Program-made: the position numbers and the translations under genes
NCBI RefSeq assembly: GCF_014203215.1
Contig: NZ_JACHIM010000002.1
Location: forward strand, 242,541 to 306,540
Direction of reading: 5' to 3'
Source: Bartonella callosciuri
GTDB taxonomy: Bacteria; Pseudomonadota; Alphaproteobacteria; Rhizobiales; Rhizobiaceae
DNA length: 64,000 nucleotides
In this document: positions 20,095 to 29,256 of the stretch, piece by piece
Layout: each line of letters opens with the position of its first letter
Numbering within the stretch: position 1 is the stretch's first letter
Notes under the pieces: model-generated
What the model saw: only the letters and a program-made list of their open reading frames with translations
Database searches by the model: none
Told to the model about the DNA's origin: nothing

Positions 20095-20478
20095 ATGATA
20101 CGTTTTTTGATCAAATTATCATTTTTTTTGTTTTTTGTTTTTGTCATTGTTTCATTTTTTGTAGCAAAGCCGAGCACTAATCATTCTTCTCCTCAAAGAA
20201 ATAGTGAAACAACAACGAGTGAAGCGATTATTGCTTTTAAGGAATTTTTAAATGATTTAGGAACGTTCTGTGACCGTAATGTAAAAGCCTGTAAAGTTGG
20301 GAAGTCCTTTTTAAGTTCACTTGGCGAACGCGCATATTATGGTGCAAAGGTAGCTTACGAATATTTGGGACGCATATTGAATGACAAAAATATGGCAGCT
20401 CGCCCAAATGTTAAGTCTAAGATGGGAACACAAGAGTCGGTACGACAACAGAAACATACTGCCTTACCGTTGAAATAA
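20095..20478 (+). CDS. DUF5330-like small membrane protein
   Basis: 127 residues. A single N-terminal hydrophobic segment (about 3-24) anchors or exports it. The core LGTFCDRNVKACKVGKSFL followed by GERAYYGAKVAYEYLGR resembles the conserved region of DUF5330 proteins found next to sufE in Rhizobiales, with its two conserved cysteines. The role is unknown. The ATG at 20095 has no strong ribosome site. It precedes sufE by 103 bases on the same strand, so the two may share a transcript. Confidence 0.7.
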   Translation: MIRFLIKLSFFLFFVFVIVSFFVAKPSTNHSSPQRNSETTTSEAIIAFKEFLNDLGTFCDRNVKACKVGKSFLSSLGERAYYGAKVAYEYLGRILNDKNMAARPNVKSKMGTQESVRQQKHTALPLK

Positions 20479-20581
20479 AGATTTTTAACGTTCATCATTG
20501 GTGTTATGTTAAGAAAATAAGCACTTATCTACCATCTAAATACATACAGTATGATCATTAAGACAAAACAGGACTGAGATT

Positions 20582-20992
20582 ATGGCAGAAACGATCGATA
20601 ATATTATAGAGAACTTTTCTCTTCTGGATAATTGGGAAGATCGTTATCGTTATGTGATTGAACTTGGCCACGAACTACCACCTTTTCCGGAAAGTGCTCG
20701 AAATGATTCTCACAAAGTGCCTGGGTGTGTTAGCCAAGTATGGCTTTTATCTTCACGTAGTAATTCAGAAAATCCAATATTAACCTTTCAAGGTGATTCT
20801 GATGCCCATATTGTGCGTGGGCTTATCTACATTCTTCTTGCCTTCTATTCAGGAAAAAAAGCTTCTGAAATTCGCAATGCCAATGTTGAAGAACTCTTCG
20901 AAAAACTTGGTTTAAATGAAAACCTTACACCACAACGATCAAATGGTCTTAAATCGATGATTGAACAGATTCGTAAAGAGAGTTATGTATAA
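20582..20992 (+). CDS. sufE: SufE cysteine desulfuration protein
   Basis: 136 residues. SufE accepts persulphide sulphur from the SufS desulphurase and passes it to the SufBCD scaffold during iron-sulphur cluster assembly. The acceptor cysteine is C49 in HKVPGCVSQVWL, and the N-terminal region IIENFSLLDNWEDRYRYVIELG is standard. The suf operon is not in this window, which is usual for rhizobial sufE. No defects were seen. Confidence 0.94.
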   Translation: MAETIDNIIENFSLLDNWEDRYRYVIELGHELPPFPESARNDSHKVPGCVSQVWLLSSRSNSENPILTFQGDSDAHIVRGLIYILLAFYSGKKASEIRNANVEELFEKLGLNENLTPQRSNGLKSMIEQIRKESYV

Positions 20993-21099
20993 TATAAAAG
21001 AGCCCCCTCGTCGCAAACATTAAACAAAAACTCCATATGAAATCTAACTGTTAAAAAGTGCTTTAATATACTACAGATAACCATTTTTGAAAAACAAAA

Positions 21100-21537
21100 T
21101 CACTTGGTTTTCTTCCCTTTGCTTTTACGTCCAAGCCCCATTTCCTTCGCCAAAGCTGAGCGTGCTTTTGCATAGTTAGGTGCAACCATAGGATAAGAAC
21201 TATCTAACTGCCACTTTTCACGATATTCTTCTGGCAACATTCCATAATGTGTCATAAGATGACGCTTTAAAGATTTAAATTTTTTACCATCTTCAAGACA
21301 GATGAGATAATCCGGGAAAATTGAACGTTTTGGGTTAACGGCTGGCCTTTGCTTTTCAACTTCGATTTCTGTTAATTCTACATTCCCCGCTTTACAAAAA
21401 GCGGCATGAACATCAGCAATTAAACTTGGCACCTCAGTCGGTCGGATAGAATTGTTACTTACATAGGCAGCAACGATATCAGCAACCAATGTAATAACTA
21501 AATTGCTTTCAGTCTCTAAGACTGGACGATGTTCCAT
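21100..21537 (-). CDS. mucR: MucR/Ros-family zinc-finger transcriptional regulator
   Basis: 145 residues from the ATG at 21537, chosen because AAAGGAA sits upstream and the product starts MEHRPVLETESN like other MucR proteins; a farther upstream start would add 17 atypical residues. The zinc finger is CLEDGKKFKSLKRHL-MTH, in which the second cysteine of classic Ros is an aspartate, a variant known in this family. The C-terminal basic tail RKSKGKKTK suits AT-rich DNA binding. MucR proteins are global repressors that act like H-NS on surface and virulence genes in Brucella and Sinorhizobium. Bartonella may have paralogues, so the symbol denotes the family. Confidence 0.9.
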   Translation of the reverse strand: MEHRPVLETESNLVITLVADIVAAYVSNNSIRPTEVPSLIADVHAAFCKAGNVELTEIEVEKQRPAVNPKRSIFPDYLICLEDGKKFKSLKRHLMTHYGMLPEEYREKWQLDSSYPMVAPNYAKARSALAKEMGLGRKSKGKKTK

Positions 21538-22266
21538 TCTTGTTTCCTTTAATTTAAAATTGAGTAATTTAAAATCGAGATATAGCACATATACTCATAA
21601 TACAGAGATCGCATGCACATAGATCTCATATTGTACAAAAATCTTTTTTGTCAATTCAATTATTCTATAAAATTGCCAAAACACAAAAAAATCAAACAAA
21701 TACCTATTTTTAGTCATAATATTCGATAAGAAGAGCCAGTTTCTTACCTATTGAAAGATATCCTTATTCTATAAAAAATCATGTACAAATAAAAGTATAT
21801 AACGAATGTAGAAAATAATATAGCATAAATATATTTATTTACATAATAATATAGAAATAAAAAATAAAATATACATTAAAATTAGATAATATATGAAATA
21901 ATATACAATAATATATAAATGCAAATAAAAAATATTTTATATTACCAATTTATAATACTGATATAATAAAATTTTTCTAAAATAAATTTTTATTGTATAT
22001 ATTTGAAAATCAACTACACAGTTTAAAAAAATTCAATTTCCACTGCCAAATAGCTTAATTTTTTCTGCCTGTCACTTCAAAAGTAGCATACTTCTCATAG
22101 AAGACGAGAGTTGTGATATGCAATGAAGGGAGTGCAAAATATTATTATAGGAACTGTTACAGCTTTATTTGGGCAAGTAAACGGAATTTACAGATTTACG
22201 CACTTGCATAAATGATATGATTCTAAATATAAATGAAACCCTCAATATCTTTTAATAGGATCGTGT
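21538..22266. other. Very AT-rich intergenic region between mucR and ptrB
   Basis: 729 bases between divergent genes. The stretch 21770-22000 is almost entirely A and T. Such DNA next to a MucR-type gene could be an autoregulatory target, but that is inference. A 30-codon frame (22123-22215) without a ribosome site is not called. Confidence 0.45.
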
Positions 22267-24360
22267 ATGACCTGCTCTTTTGTACTTCCCCCTAAAGCAC
22301 CCAAAATTGCTTATCAAGAAAAACATCACGGTATTTGTCGTGATGATCCTTATCATTGGCTACGTGCATCTAATTGGCAGGATGTTTTTAAAAATCCGAA
22401 CTGTCTTGATGCAAACATTCGGCATTATCTCGAAAATGAAAATGCTTATCAAGCTACTCAAATGGCTGATACAAAATCGTTACAAGATTTACTTTTTACC
22501 GAAATGAAAGGTCGCATCCAAGAGACTGACAGTTCTGTTCCTATCAAACATGGACCTTTTGCTTACGGATTTTCTTATGTCACGGGAGGTCAACAACCAC
22601 ATTATTTTCGTACACCAAAAAATGGCGGGGAAAAAAACATTTACCTGAATGGGGATGCTTTGGCTGAAGGTAAAGAGTATTTCAATTTTGGTTTAGTTCA
22701 AGAATCTCCCGATCATACACATGTTGTATGGACTTATGATGACAAAGGATCAGAATTTTACACAGCTAAAGTTCGTAATTTGGAAACAGTATCTGACTGT
22801 ATGGACATAATTACTGATACATCTGGACAGATTGTGTGGGATGCTAAATCGGAAGGTTTTTTTTATACTAGAATGGATGAAAATCATCGTCCTTCTGAGC
22901 TCTATTATCACCGATTAAACACTGACCAATCGCAAGATAAGCTTATTTTTCGTGAAGATAATCCAGGTTTTTTTTTACATGTAAGCGGTTCCAAGCTTAA
23001 TGATGTTATTTACATTAATATTCATGATCATGAAACATCCGAGATATGGTTGATTCCTGCTGAATCACCTTTTACTGCTCCCCAATGTGTACGGAAGCGA
23101 CAAAAAGGTATTGAATATTCACTTACAGAAGGTGGTGATGTTTTTTATATTCTGACCAATCTAGATAATGCAAAAGATTTCAAGATTATGGTAGCGCCTT
23201 ATAAAGCTCCACAATCAGAAAATTGGTCTGAACTTGTGCCACATCAACTTGGGTGCCTGATATTGTCCCATGATGCTTATCAGGATTTTCTTATTTGGCT
23301 TGAACGTTTTGAAGGGCTTCCTCGCATAAAAGTTATGGAGCGTACTACTAAGAAAATTCATTCCATTTCTTTTTCTGAAGAGGCTTATTCTTTAGGTTTA
23401 CAAGGTGCTGCAGAATATAATAGCCCGACCCTTCGCTTTTCCTATTCGTCTATGACAACACCTGATCAAGTGTTTGACTATGAGATGAAGAGTCGTAAAC
23501 GGACGCTTCTAAAAACGCAAATAATTCCTTCTGGGCATAGTAAAAATGAGTATGTCACACGACGTATTACAGCAATAGCAGACGATGGTGAGAAGATTCC
23601 TATTTCACTTTTTTATCACAAAACAACAGCTCTTAATGGAAGTGCACCCTGTTTACTTTACGGTTATGGTGCCTATGGAATTTCTATTCCAGTCAGTTTT
23701 AATAGCAATGTTCTTTCTTTGGTTAATAGAGGTTTTATTTACGCTATTGCTCACATTCGTGGAGGAAAGGAAAAGGGAGTTGAATGGTATGAAAAAGGAA
23801 AGCACCGCTTTAAATGTAATACATTCACAGATTTTATTGCTTGTGGCCGTTACCTTGTAAACAATAAATTCACTTCGCATGATCGATTGATTGCTCACGG
23901 TGGTTCAGCAGGAGGAATGTTGATGGGGGCTATTGCCAATATAGCTCCACAGGATTTTGCTGGAATCGTAGCCAATGTACCTTTTGTTGATGTTTTAACG
24001 ACCATGTTAGACGATTCATTGCCGCTAACGCCTCCAGAGTGGCCTGAATGGGGAAACCCTCTTGAATCAGAAGAGGATTACAACCTTATTGCCTCCTATT
24101 CACCTTACGATAATGTTAAAGCTCAAAAATATCCTCCTATACTTGTAATTACAGGATTAACAGATCCTCGTGTAACCTACTGGGAACCTGCAAAGTGGGT
24201 AGCAAAATTACGAGACTTAAAAACAGATGATAATGCAATTTTATTTCGCGTTAATATGAACTCAGGTCATGCAGGTGCAGCTGGACGTTTTTCAAAATTG
24301 GAAGAAGTCGCATATATCTACGCATATATCCTAAAGCTTGTGGGAAAAAACCACGGTTAA
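22267..24360 (+). CDS. ptrB: Oligopeptidase B-type S9 serine peptidase
   Basis: 697 residues, the usual length for protease II/oligopeptidase B. The N-terminal beta-propeller starts after the family hallmark DDPYHWLR. The catalytic serine is S547 in HGGSAGGMLMG; the acid lies in TGLTDPRVTYWEPAKW and the histidine in NSGHAGAAGRF. The enzyme cuts short peptides after basic residues in the cytoplasm or periplasm; no signal peptide is present. The stop is about 90 bases from the convergent sodB gene with a shared hairpin between. Confidence 0.93.
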   Translation: MTCSFVLPPKAPKIAYQEKHHGICRDDPYHWLRASNWQDVFKNPNCLDANIRHYLENENAYQATQMADTKSLQDLLFTEMKGRIQETDSSVPIKHGPFAYGFSYVTGGQQPHYFRTPKNGGEKNIYLNGDALAEGKEYFNFGLVQESPDHTHVVWTYDDKGSEFYTAKVRNLETVSDCMDIITDTSGQIVWDAKSEGFFYTRMDENHRPSELYYHRLNTDQSQDKLIFREDNPGFFLHVSGSKLNDVIYINIHDHETSEIWLIPAESPFTAPQCVRKRQKGIEYSLTEGGDVFYILTNLDNAKDFKIMVAPYKAPQSENWSELVPHQLGCLILSHDAYQDFLIWLERFEGLPRIKVMERTTKKIHSISFSEEAYSLGLQGAAEYNSPTLRFSYSSMTTPDQVFDYEMKSRKRTLLKTQIIPSGHSKNEYVTRRITAIADDGEKIPISLFYHKTTALNGSAPCLLYGYGAYGISIPVSFNSNVLSLVNRGFIYAIAHIRGGKEKGVEWYEKGKHRFKCNTFTDFIACGRYLVNNKFTSHDRLIAHGGSAGGMLMGAIANIAPQDFAGIVANVPFVDVLTTMLDDSLPLTPPEWPEWGNPLESEEDYNLIASYSPYDNVKAQKYPPILVITGLTDPRVTYWEPAKWVAKLRDLKTDDNAILFRVNMNSGHAGAAGRFSKLEEVAYIYAYILKLVGKNHG

Positions 24361-24389
24361 TTTAAACATTTTTATCTTCTTAAAAGTTA

Positions 24390-24424
24390 AAAGGCTCCAT
24401 AATTCATTCACTTATGAAGCCTTT
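24390..24424 (-). terminator. Hairpin terminator between ptrB and sodB
   Basis: AAAGGCT (24390-24396) pairs with AGCCTTT (24418-24424), with a further CAT/ATG inside. Read leftward the stem is followed by TTTTAACTTTTAAG, so it more likely ends sodB transcripts; it may act in both directions. Confidence 0.5.
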
Positions 24425-24449
24425 GATAAAGAAAATGAAAGAACTAAGT

Positions 24450-25052
24450 TTAAAATCCACAATCTTCATAAAGTTTCAAAACATAATCCCAATTAATTAA
24501 ATGATCTACGAAAGCTTCGATATATTTGGGGCGTGCATTGCGATAATCAATGTAATAAGAATGTTCCCAAACATCTACACCTAAAATAGGTCGGGCATCG
24601 TGAATCAAAGGATTTTCACCATTAGGTGTTTTCATAATTTCAAGCTTACCATCTTTGACAGCAATCCATGCCCATCCAGAACCAAATTGGGCAACGGCAG
24701 CCGCAACAAAATCAGCGCGGAATTTATCATAACCACCTAGGTCAGTTTCAATAGCCTTTGCTAACTTTTCAGGCAGATTTTTACCACCACCGCCTTTTTT
24801 CATCCAAAGCCAAAAATGGTTATGATTGTAATATTGCGCTGCATTGTTAAACAAACCAACATTTTTTCCAAAATTTTTTTTAATAATATCTTCAAGGCTT
24901 TCATTTTCTAAGCCTAAATCTTTCACAAAATTGTTAGTATTTGTAAGATAAGCAAGGTGATGCTTATCATGATGATATTCCAGTGTTTCGCGTGACATAT
25001 AAGGCGAAAGGGCGTCATAATCATAAGGCAACTCAGCCAATTTAAAAGCCAT
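24450..25052 (-). CDS. sodB: Fe/Mn superoxide dismutase
   Basis: 200 residues. It converts superoxide to oxygen and peroxide. Metal ligands are visible: H27 in LEYHHDKHHLAY, the histidine in YNHNHFWLW, and the aspartate and histidine in DVWEHSYYIDY. The motif AAVAQFGSGWAW with glutamine-containing signature elsewhere suits the iron form, though metal choice cannot be fixed by eye. No signal peptide is present, so it is cytoplasmic. It is monocistronic, with a long upstream spacer likely holding its promoter. Confidence 0.95.
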   Translation of the reverse strand: MAFKLAELPYDYDALSPYMSRETLEYHHDKHHLAYLTNTNNFVKDLGLENESLEDIIKKNFGKNVGLFNNAAQYYNHNHFWLWMKKGGGGKNLPEKLAKAIETDLGGYDKFRADFVAAAVAQFGSGWAWIAVKDGKLEIMKTPNGENPLIHDARPILGVDVWEHSYYIDYRNARPKYIEAFVDHLINWDYVLKLYEDCGF

Positions 25053-25968
25053 TAAAAATCTCCTCGATTCTAATTGTTAAGCTCACTCCACAAATCTAAT
25101 TTGCCATTTAAAGTATCTAAAAGCAAATGTTGAATATCTATTTGTATTAAATTAATTTTGATGACCACTTCTTTATAAAGGTGTTTTTTCTGTATGTAGG
25201 TGCTTAATCAATTCAAATATTATTGATTTATATAATATTTCTTTTGAAGAAATTTTTACATACGTAGACTAACAAAAATACATTTTTTAAAAGAATGATG
25301 TACTATTTCATTAAAAGGCATCAAAAGCAATTTAGATAGCTGTCAGCTCTTGTTTTTGTTACCTACAATATTTTCCACACAAAATGTCTCTCATGTTTGA
25401 AAGTTCTTCTCAGCTTATTCATAGGAGTTTATTACTGCTTTTATCACAGTTTTTGCACAGACTTTAGAAATATCGCATAAGATCAATTATAATTAAAAGT
25501 TTGCACATATTGACCAAAAATGTGCTTATTTATGATAAGCTAATCGTATTTGTACGCATTATTGCTCCAATTTGTAAGTGGGGAAGAGGCGTATTGTATG
25601 ATAAAACGAGCCAACATCACAGATGTGGTTAAGAAAACAAAAAGCTTTTGACGCACGAAGCACCTCTGTTCTCCTACTCATCTAAAAGACTTAGATTTTG
25701 ATATATCAAGAAAAATGCAATCCACAAAGAATCCATTAGATACATAAAATATAGAATTATACAAAATAAATGATAGAGAAATGGCTGTTTTTTTTGTGTT
25801 AGGGTTGTGAAGAGATGCAGATTCTGTTACAAATTTTTTACGAATGCAATATTAATAGGCTTTCAAAACTTTATGATAAAAAATTAAAAGCTTTAATTTT
25901 CAGATATTGCGCACAATTACAGGAATCGCTATAAGGTTACAGAGGTAGGTGTGGGCATGTTTCTCTTT
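25053..25968. other. Non-coding region upstream of sodB and tRNA-Gln
   Basis: 916 bases. A short frame at 25598-25651 begins MIKRANITDVVKKTKSF and continues beyond one stop for about 31 codons in the same phase. It has a purine-rich ribosome-site-like stretch and may be the relic of a DNA-binding protein, but I cannot assign it. The rest shows nothing supportable. Confidence 0.4.
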
Positions 25969-26043
25969 TGGGGTATAGCCAAGCGGTAAGGCACCGGTTT
26001 TTGGTACCGGCATTCCCTGGTTCGAATCCAGGTACCCCAGCCA
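25969..26043 (+). tRNA. tRNA-Gln (anticodon TTG)
   Basis: The full cloverleaf can be drawn. The acceptor TGGGGTA (25969-25975) pairs with TACCCCA (26033-26039). The anticodon stem CCGGT/ACCGG surrounds the loop TTTTGGT with anticodon TTG, and the T arm CCTGG-TTCGAAT-CCAGG is standard. The discriminator is G26040 and CCA is encoded at 26041-26043. It reads CAA codons. It is an isolated gene with no other tRNA nearby. Confidence 0.97.
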
Positions 26044-26675
26044 GTCTTTAATGAAATTAAATAAAGATTCAGCAATTTGAAGAATTTGATTCAACAAATT
26101 TACTTTTTATCAATCCCAAACCTTTTTATAACTTTTTCATTTTGATTTTTTTGCTAGCTGTTTTCTGTTATTTGAAAAGAAAACAGAGTAGTAACATAGA
26201 GATTGTCTATATGCTGAGAAAGTAAGATGCAGTTGAAAGTTTGCCTGAAAAATAAATGACGCGATCTAGTGCATGTGCACAAAATGATAGCAATGAGACT
26301 GAGTTCAATGACAGTATAAATATATTTTTTAGATCTTTATGAAGATGTAATTTTCTGCTCTTATTGTAAACATAACTCCGTACGGAATTTTTTTAGCTTA
26401 TTGGGTCAATCCTATTTTCTAACTTTGTGATAAGATTTCTGATAATATAATTAATTTACTATTGGTGTTTAAGTTTAGAATTAAAATGCAACTATTTCAA
26501 CTATGCTTCACGTACTAAAAAGATTTAACAAATTGCTTTGGAGACGGTCAACAGTTTAGTCAATATGCTTATGGGGGTGGGAAGTAATAAGCTATTTGTT
26601 TGTTTCTATACGTTAAAAAATTTATTTTGAAAATAAACGGTATTACTAAATAGAGTGGATAATATTTCTAAGCTT
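26044..26675. other. Non-coding spacer after tRNA-Gln
   Basis: 632 bases without a supportable gene, RNA or repeat. The 3' side of a tRNA gene is a common integration site, but no integrase or repeated tRNA end was seen here. Confidence 0.5.
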
Positions 26676-27461
26676 TTATTCATTTTCTTGAGAAAGAGGA
26701 AGTGAAGCTATTTCTGTATCAAGTGCATCCATGAAATCAATAATAAACGCCGCATTAGACCCCAAGTCTCTTGGTAAATAACGCGAAGCTGAACGCATAT
26801 CGACAAAAGTTGTATCGCCTTCATCAGTTAAGCGTATCACAACGTCTGAAATAAAACCAAGGTAAAAGGTTTTTGCTATCGTTTCAATATAAATCTCATT
26901 CTCTTCGCCTTTAAATTTTCGTTGAGCCATAATAGGCCAATCATAAGTAGCTAAAACATTGAGAACGGATTGTAGAATATGATCAGGAGAACCATCATAA
27001 CGACGTCCTGAAAGTTCTGGCCATTGTGACATTTGTAATGCCGTTTGTTTAATCAAAACACTCTTAAGCGGTAAAGCATCATTGGGACGTAGTGTGCGAA
27101 AAAAAGCTGGTGGTCTTCGTGTATCCGTAGAAATGTCATGAAGAGCTGGTAAAGAAAACCAAAAAAACCAAAAAAGCACCAATGGTGTGGCAGTTATCAA
27201 TGAATAAATGATACCTTTTAAGGCGTTCATTCCGCCTCGAGCACCACATACCCACAAACTGTAAAGTGCTTTGAGTGCAAGAAAAAGAGACACAGTAACA
27301 CAGCAGGCAGAAATGACCATTAAAATGATGAAATTGACCACATCAATCACAGAAAAGCGCTGTAAAAGGATTGAAAATAACAAAATAAAGAACGCCAACC
27401 CGCCAAAACGAGGGGACCATACTGCTGCCCTTGAAGTTAACCGAACATATTTTTTTTTCAT
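26676..27461 (-). CDS. DUF1499 domain membrane protein
   Basis: 261 residues. Three hydrophobic segments lie in the first 125 residues (about 18-38, 42-65 and 88-108), followed by a soluble C-terminal domain. The soluble part, with WPELSGRRYDGSPDHILQSV, the IYIETIAKTFYLGFISDVVI strand region and DMRSASRYLPRDLGSN, is the DUF1499 fold. Its biochemical function is unknown. It stands alone, flanked by long spacers on both sides, and the ATG at 27461 is preceded by a weak AAAGAAAA site. Confidence 0.83.
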   Translation of the reverse strand: MKKKYVRLTSRAAVWSPRFGGLAFFILLFSILLQRFSVIDVVNFIILMVISACCVTVSLFLALKALYSLWVCGARGGMNALKGIIYSLITATPLVLFWFFWFSLPALHDISTDTRRPPAFFRTLRPNDALPLKSVLIKQTALQMSQWPELSGRRYDGSPDHILQSVLNVLATYDWPIMAQRKFKGEENEIYIETIAKTFYLGFISDVVIRLTDEGDTTFVDMRSASRYLPRDLGSNAAFIIDFMDALDTEIASLPLSQENE

Positions 27462-28078
27462 GAAGTTTTCTTTCCCTCAACTTTGAATCTTAGGTAAAGT
27501 ACTCATTAGATTTTATATCTTTAAAAAGCTTCTGGTTTTACACCAAAAGTAAAGCACTTATTTTTAAGGTCAAGGATGCTTAATGTTCAATCAAGTTCTG
27601 GTAATTATTCTAGCTCCTTCATTGAGGGCAATAATCATTCTCTCTATAATATTGTGTAATCTTTCCAATTTGATGAGAATAGTTTGTAATCACAAAGAAA
27701 TATAAATTCAGATGACTAGCTGTCCGTTTTCTACAATTCTGTTTGTCCAGAATTTTGAGCTCTCTGTATTACTCCTTGGTCAAAGGGATTTTTCCCTATT
27801 GAATATTATATGATCATGTGCAACAAAGATCGTATTCTCTTTGCATATTTATAATCAACCCGTTGATTTTTTCTGTACTTGTGTAGTGATTTATGTTTCA
27901 ATAGGAGATCATTATGAATGATTGTTTTCAATAAAAAGTTCAACTTTTTTAAAGTTATAATAAAGAATTGTATTTTCATTTAGACATTCAATTGATTAAA
28001 GCTGAAAATAACCATTTTGATATGTTCTTTTTCACTCTTGTAGAAATAAGCATTTGTGCAGTTGGAAATCGCCTTCCT
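27462..28078. other. Non-coding spacer
   Basis: 617 bases between two leftward genes. No frame, RNA gene or clear hairpin could be supported; it should include the promoter of the DUF1499 gene at its left end. Confidence 0.5.
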
Positions 28079-28618
28079 TTATTCACTCAACCTGCGACAG
28101 GTTGCAGATGAAAAGAAGACTTCGCTTTCTTTCTTTGCAAGGAAGGAAGGGGCAAAGATGCGTAAGAGTGCAAAACCTTTATTCAAATTTTTAGCGACCA
28201 AAACTGAATTGACCTTGTTTTTAGGCTTTGATTGTTTAAGTTCTATGATTTGTACTGGTTTTCCAATGATGAGGTCGAGTGTAGCATCAGGGGCTGTGTG
28301 ATCATTAAGGGTGTAGAAAATAATTCCGTCGTATGTATAGGCTGCGAGTGACCAAAATTGTGTTGTCTTCAAAGCTTTTAAATGAACAGGGCCATTTTCG
28401 AGATCAAATCTGCAAACTTTCAGGAGAAAGAGTGGATCAGTAGTCTGCTGGATAGAATTATTTACATCCAAGTCAAAAAATTGATAAGGAGCTCCCGATT
28501 TTTTAAGTCCTGTCCATATATTATTTTGCGTCCAATAGGGTATCAAAAATAGAACACAAATATGGACAATGATAGCACCAATGATTGCAAGAAGTGCAGC
28601 GTAAATGAATCTAATCAC
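28079..28618 (-). CDS. DUF1254-like membrane-anchored protein
   Basis: 179 residues. One hydrophobic N-terminal segment (about 5-27) is followed by a domain with VCRFDLENGPVHLKAL, FWSLAAYTYDGIIFYTLND and LDLIIGKPVQI, matching the short DUF1254 proteins paired with DUF1214 in Rhizobiales. Its start overlaps the end of the DUF1214 gene by 8 bases, implying translational coupling. Function is unknown; an envelope role is inferred from the exported topology and the penicillin-binding protein upstream. Confidence 0.75.
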   Translation of the reverse strand: MIRFIYAALLAIIGAIIVHICVLFLIPYWTQNNIWTGLKKSGAPYQFFDLDVNNSIQQTTDPLFLLKVCRFDLENGPVHLKALKTTQFWSLAAYTYDGIIFYTLNDHTAPDATLDLIIGKPVQIIELKQSKPKNKVNSVLVAKNLNKGFALLRIFAPSFLAKKESEVFFSSATCRRLSE

Positions 28619-29207
28619 AGTTTATTTTTCCTGATGGAATTTGTTCAACAGATGGCATTGTAAGCTTTTGCAATGCCGTTGCCGAGATGATTGAGGTATC
28701 GTATAAAGTAAGAAGAAGCCCGAATTCTTTTTGACTAACCGTTGCAAGCCAATTGCCAGCTTGGGGTGTGGGTGCAATGTTAACCCGTAATGAGCCATCA
28801 TTTTCATAGGTAACATTGTCGGTGTAGAGTTCGAAGGGTATTTCCTTGGATGCAGTATAGGGTTTGAGTGATTTGTCGGCTGTATAAAGTGTGAAGAGGC
28901 GGGCTTCAGGGATGTGACCTTTGAGTAAGTAATGGCAATGGGAGCGTAGCGGATGCCCGTGGTTATCTTTCCAGATTTGAAAAATAAGGCCTTCTGTGCG
29001 CCCGATTGAAATGTCACCCCGTTTGGCAGTGCGTGCACGAGTGTAGGGATCACTATTGGATGTTCCCACTTGAGGGTAAGCACTCCATTTTCCAATTGTG
29101 AAGCGTCCAAAATTATTAAAGGAATTGAGTATATAATCGACACTCAATGTCCCACATAAAATGGAAAAGGCAAAAGTGAAAAAGAGAATTATGATCTTAA
29201 CAAACAT
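28611..29207 (-). CDS. DUF1214 domain exported protein
   Basis: 198 residues with an N-terminal signal or anchor segment (about 3-24). The DUF1214 core is clear: DPYTRARTAKRGDISIGRTE, then CHYLLKGHIPEARLFTLY, then GNWLATVSQKEFGLLLTLYD, ending with MPSVEQI. It is the middle gene of a leftward group: penicillin-binding protein, DUF1214, DUF1254. The gap to the former is 49 bases and it overlaps the latter. No enzymatic function is established for this short form. Confidence 0.82.
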   Translation of the reverse strand: MFVKIIILFFTFAFSILCGTLSVDYILNSFNNFGRFTIGKWSAYPQVGTSNSDPYTRARTAKRGDISIGRTEGLIFQIWKDNHGHPLRSHCHYLLKGHIPEARLFTLYTADKSLKPYTASKEIPFELYTDNVTYENDGSLRVNIAPTPQAGNWLATVSQKEFGLLLTLYDTSIISATALQKLTMPSVEQIPSGKINCD

Positions 29208-29256
29208 TCTAGGCTATCTCGAGTTTAAAGTTTTGAAGTCCTGATAGTTTTCCTTT

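Noticed and set aside
22123-22215. 30-codon frame upstream of ptrB
   Set aside because: No ribosome site, no family and too short to separate from chance.
28622-29143. 173-codon frame inside the DUF1214 gene
   Set aside because: Same strand in another frame of a clear family member; proline- and histidine-rich translation typical of a shadow.
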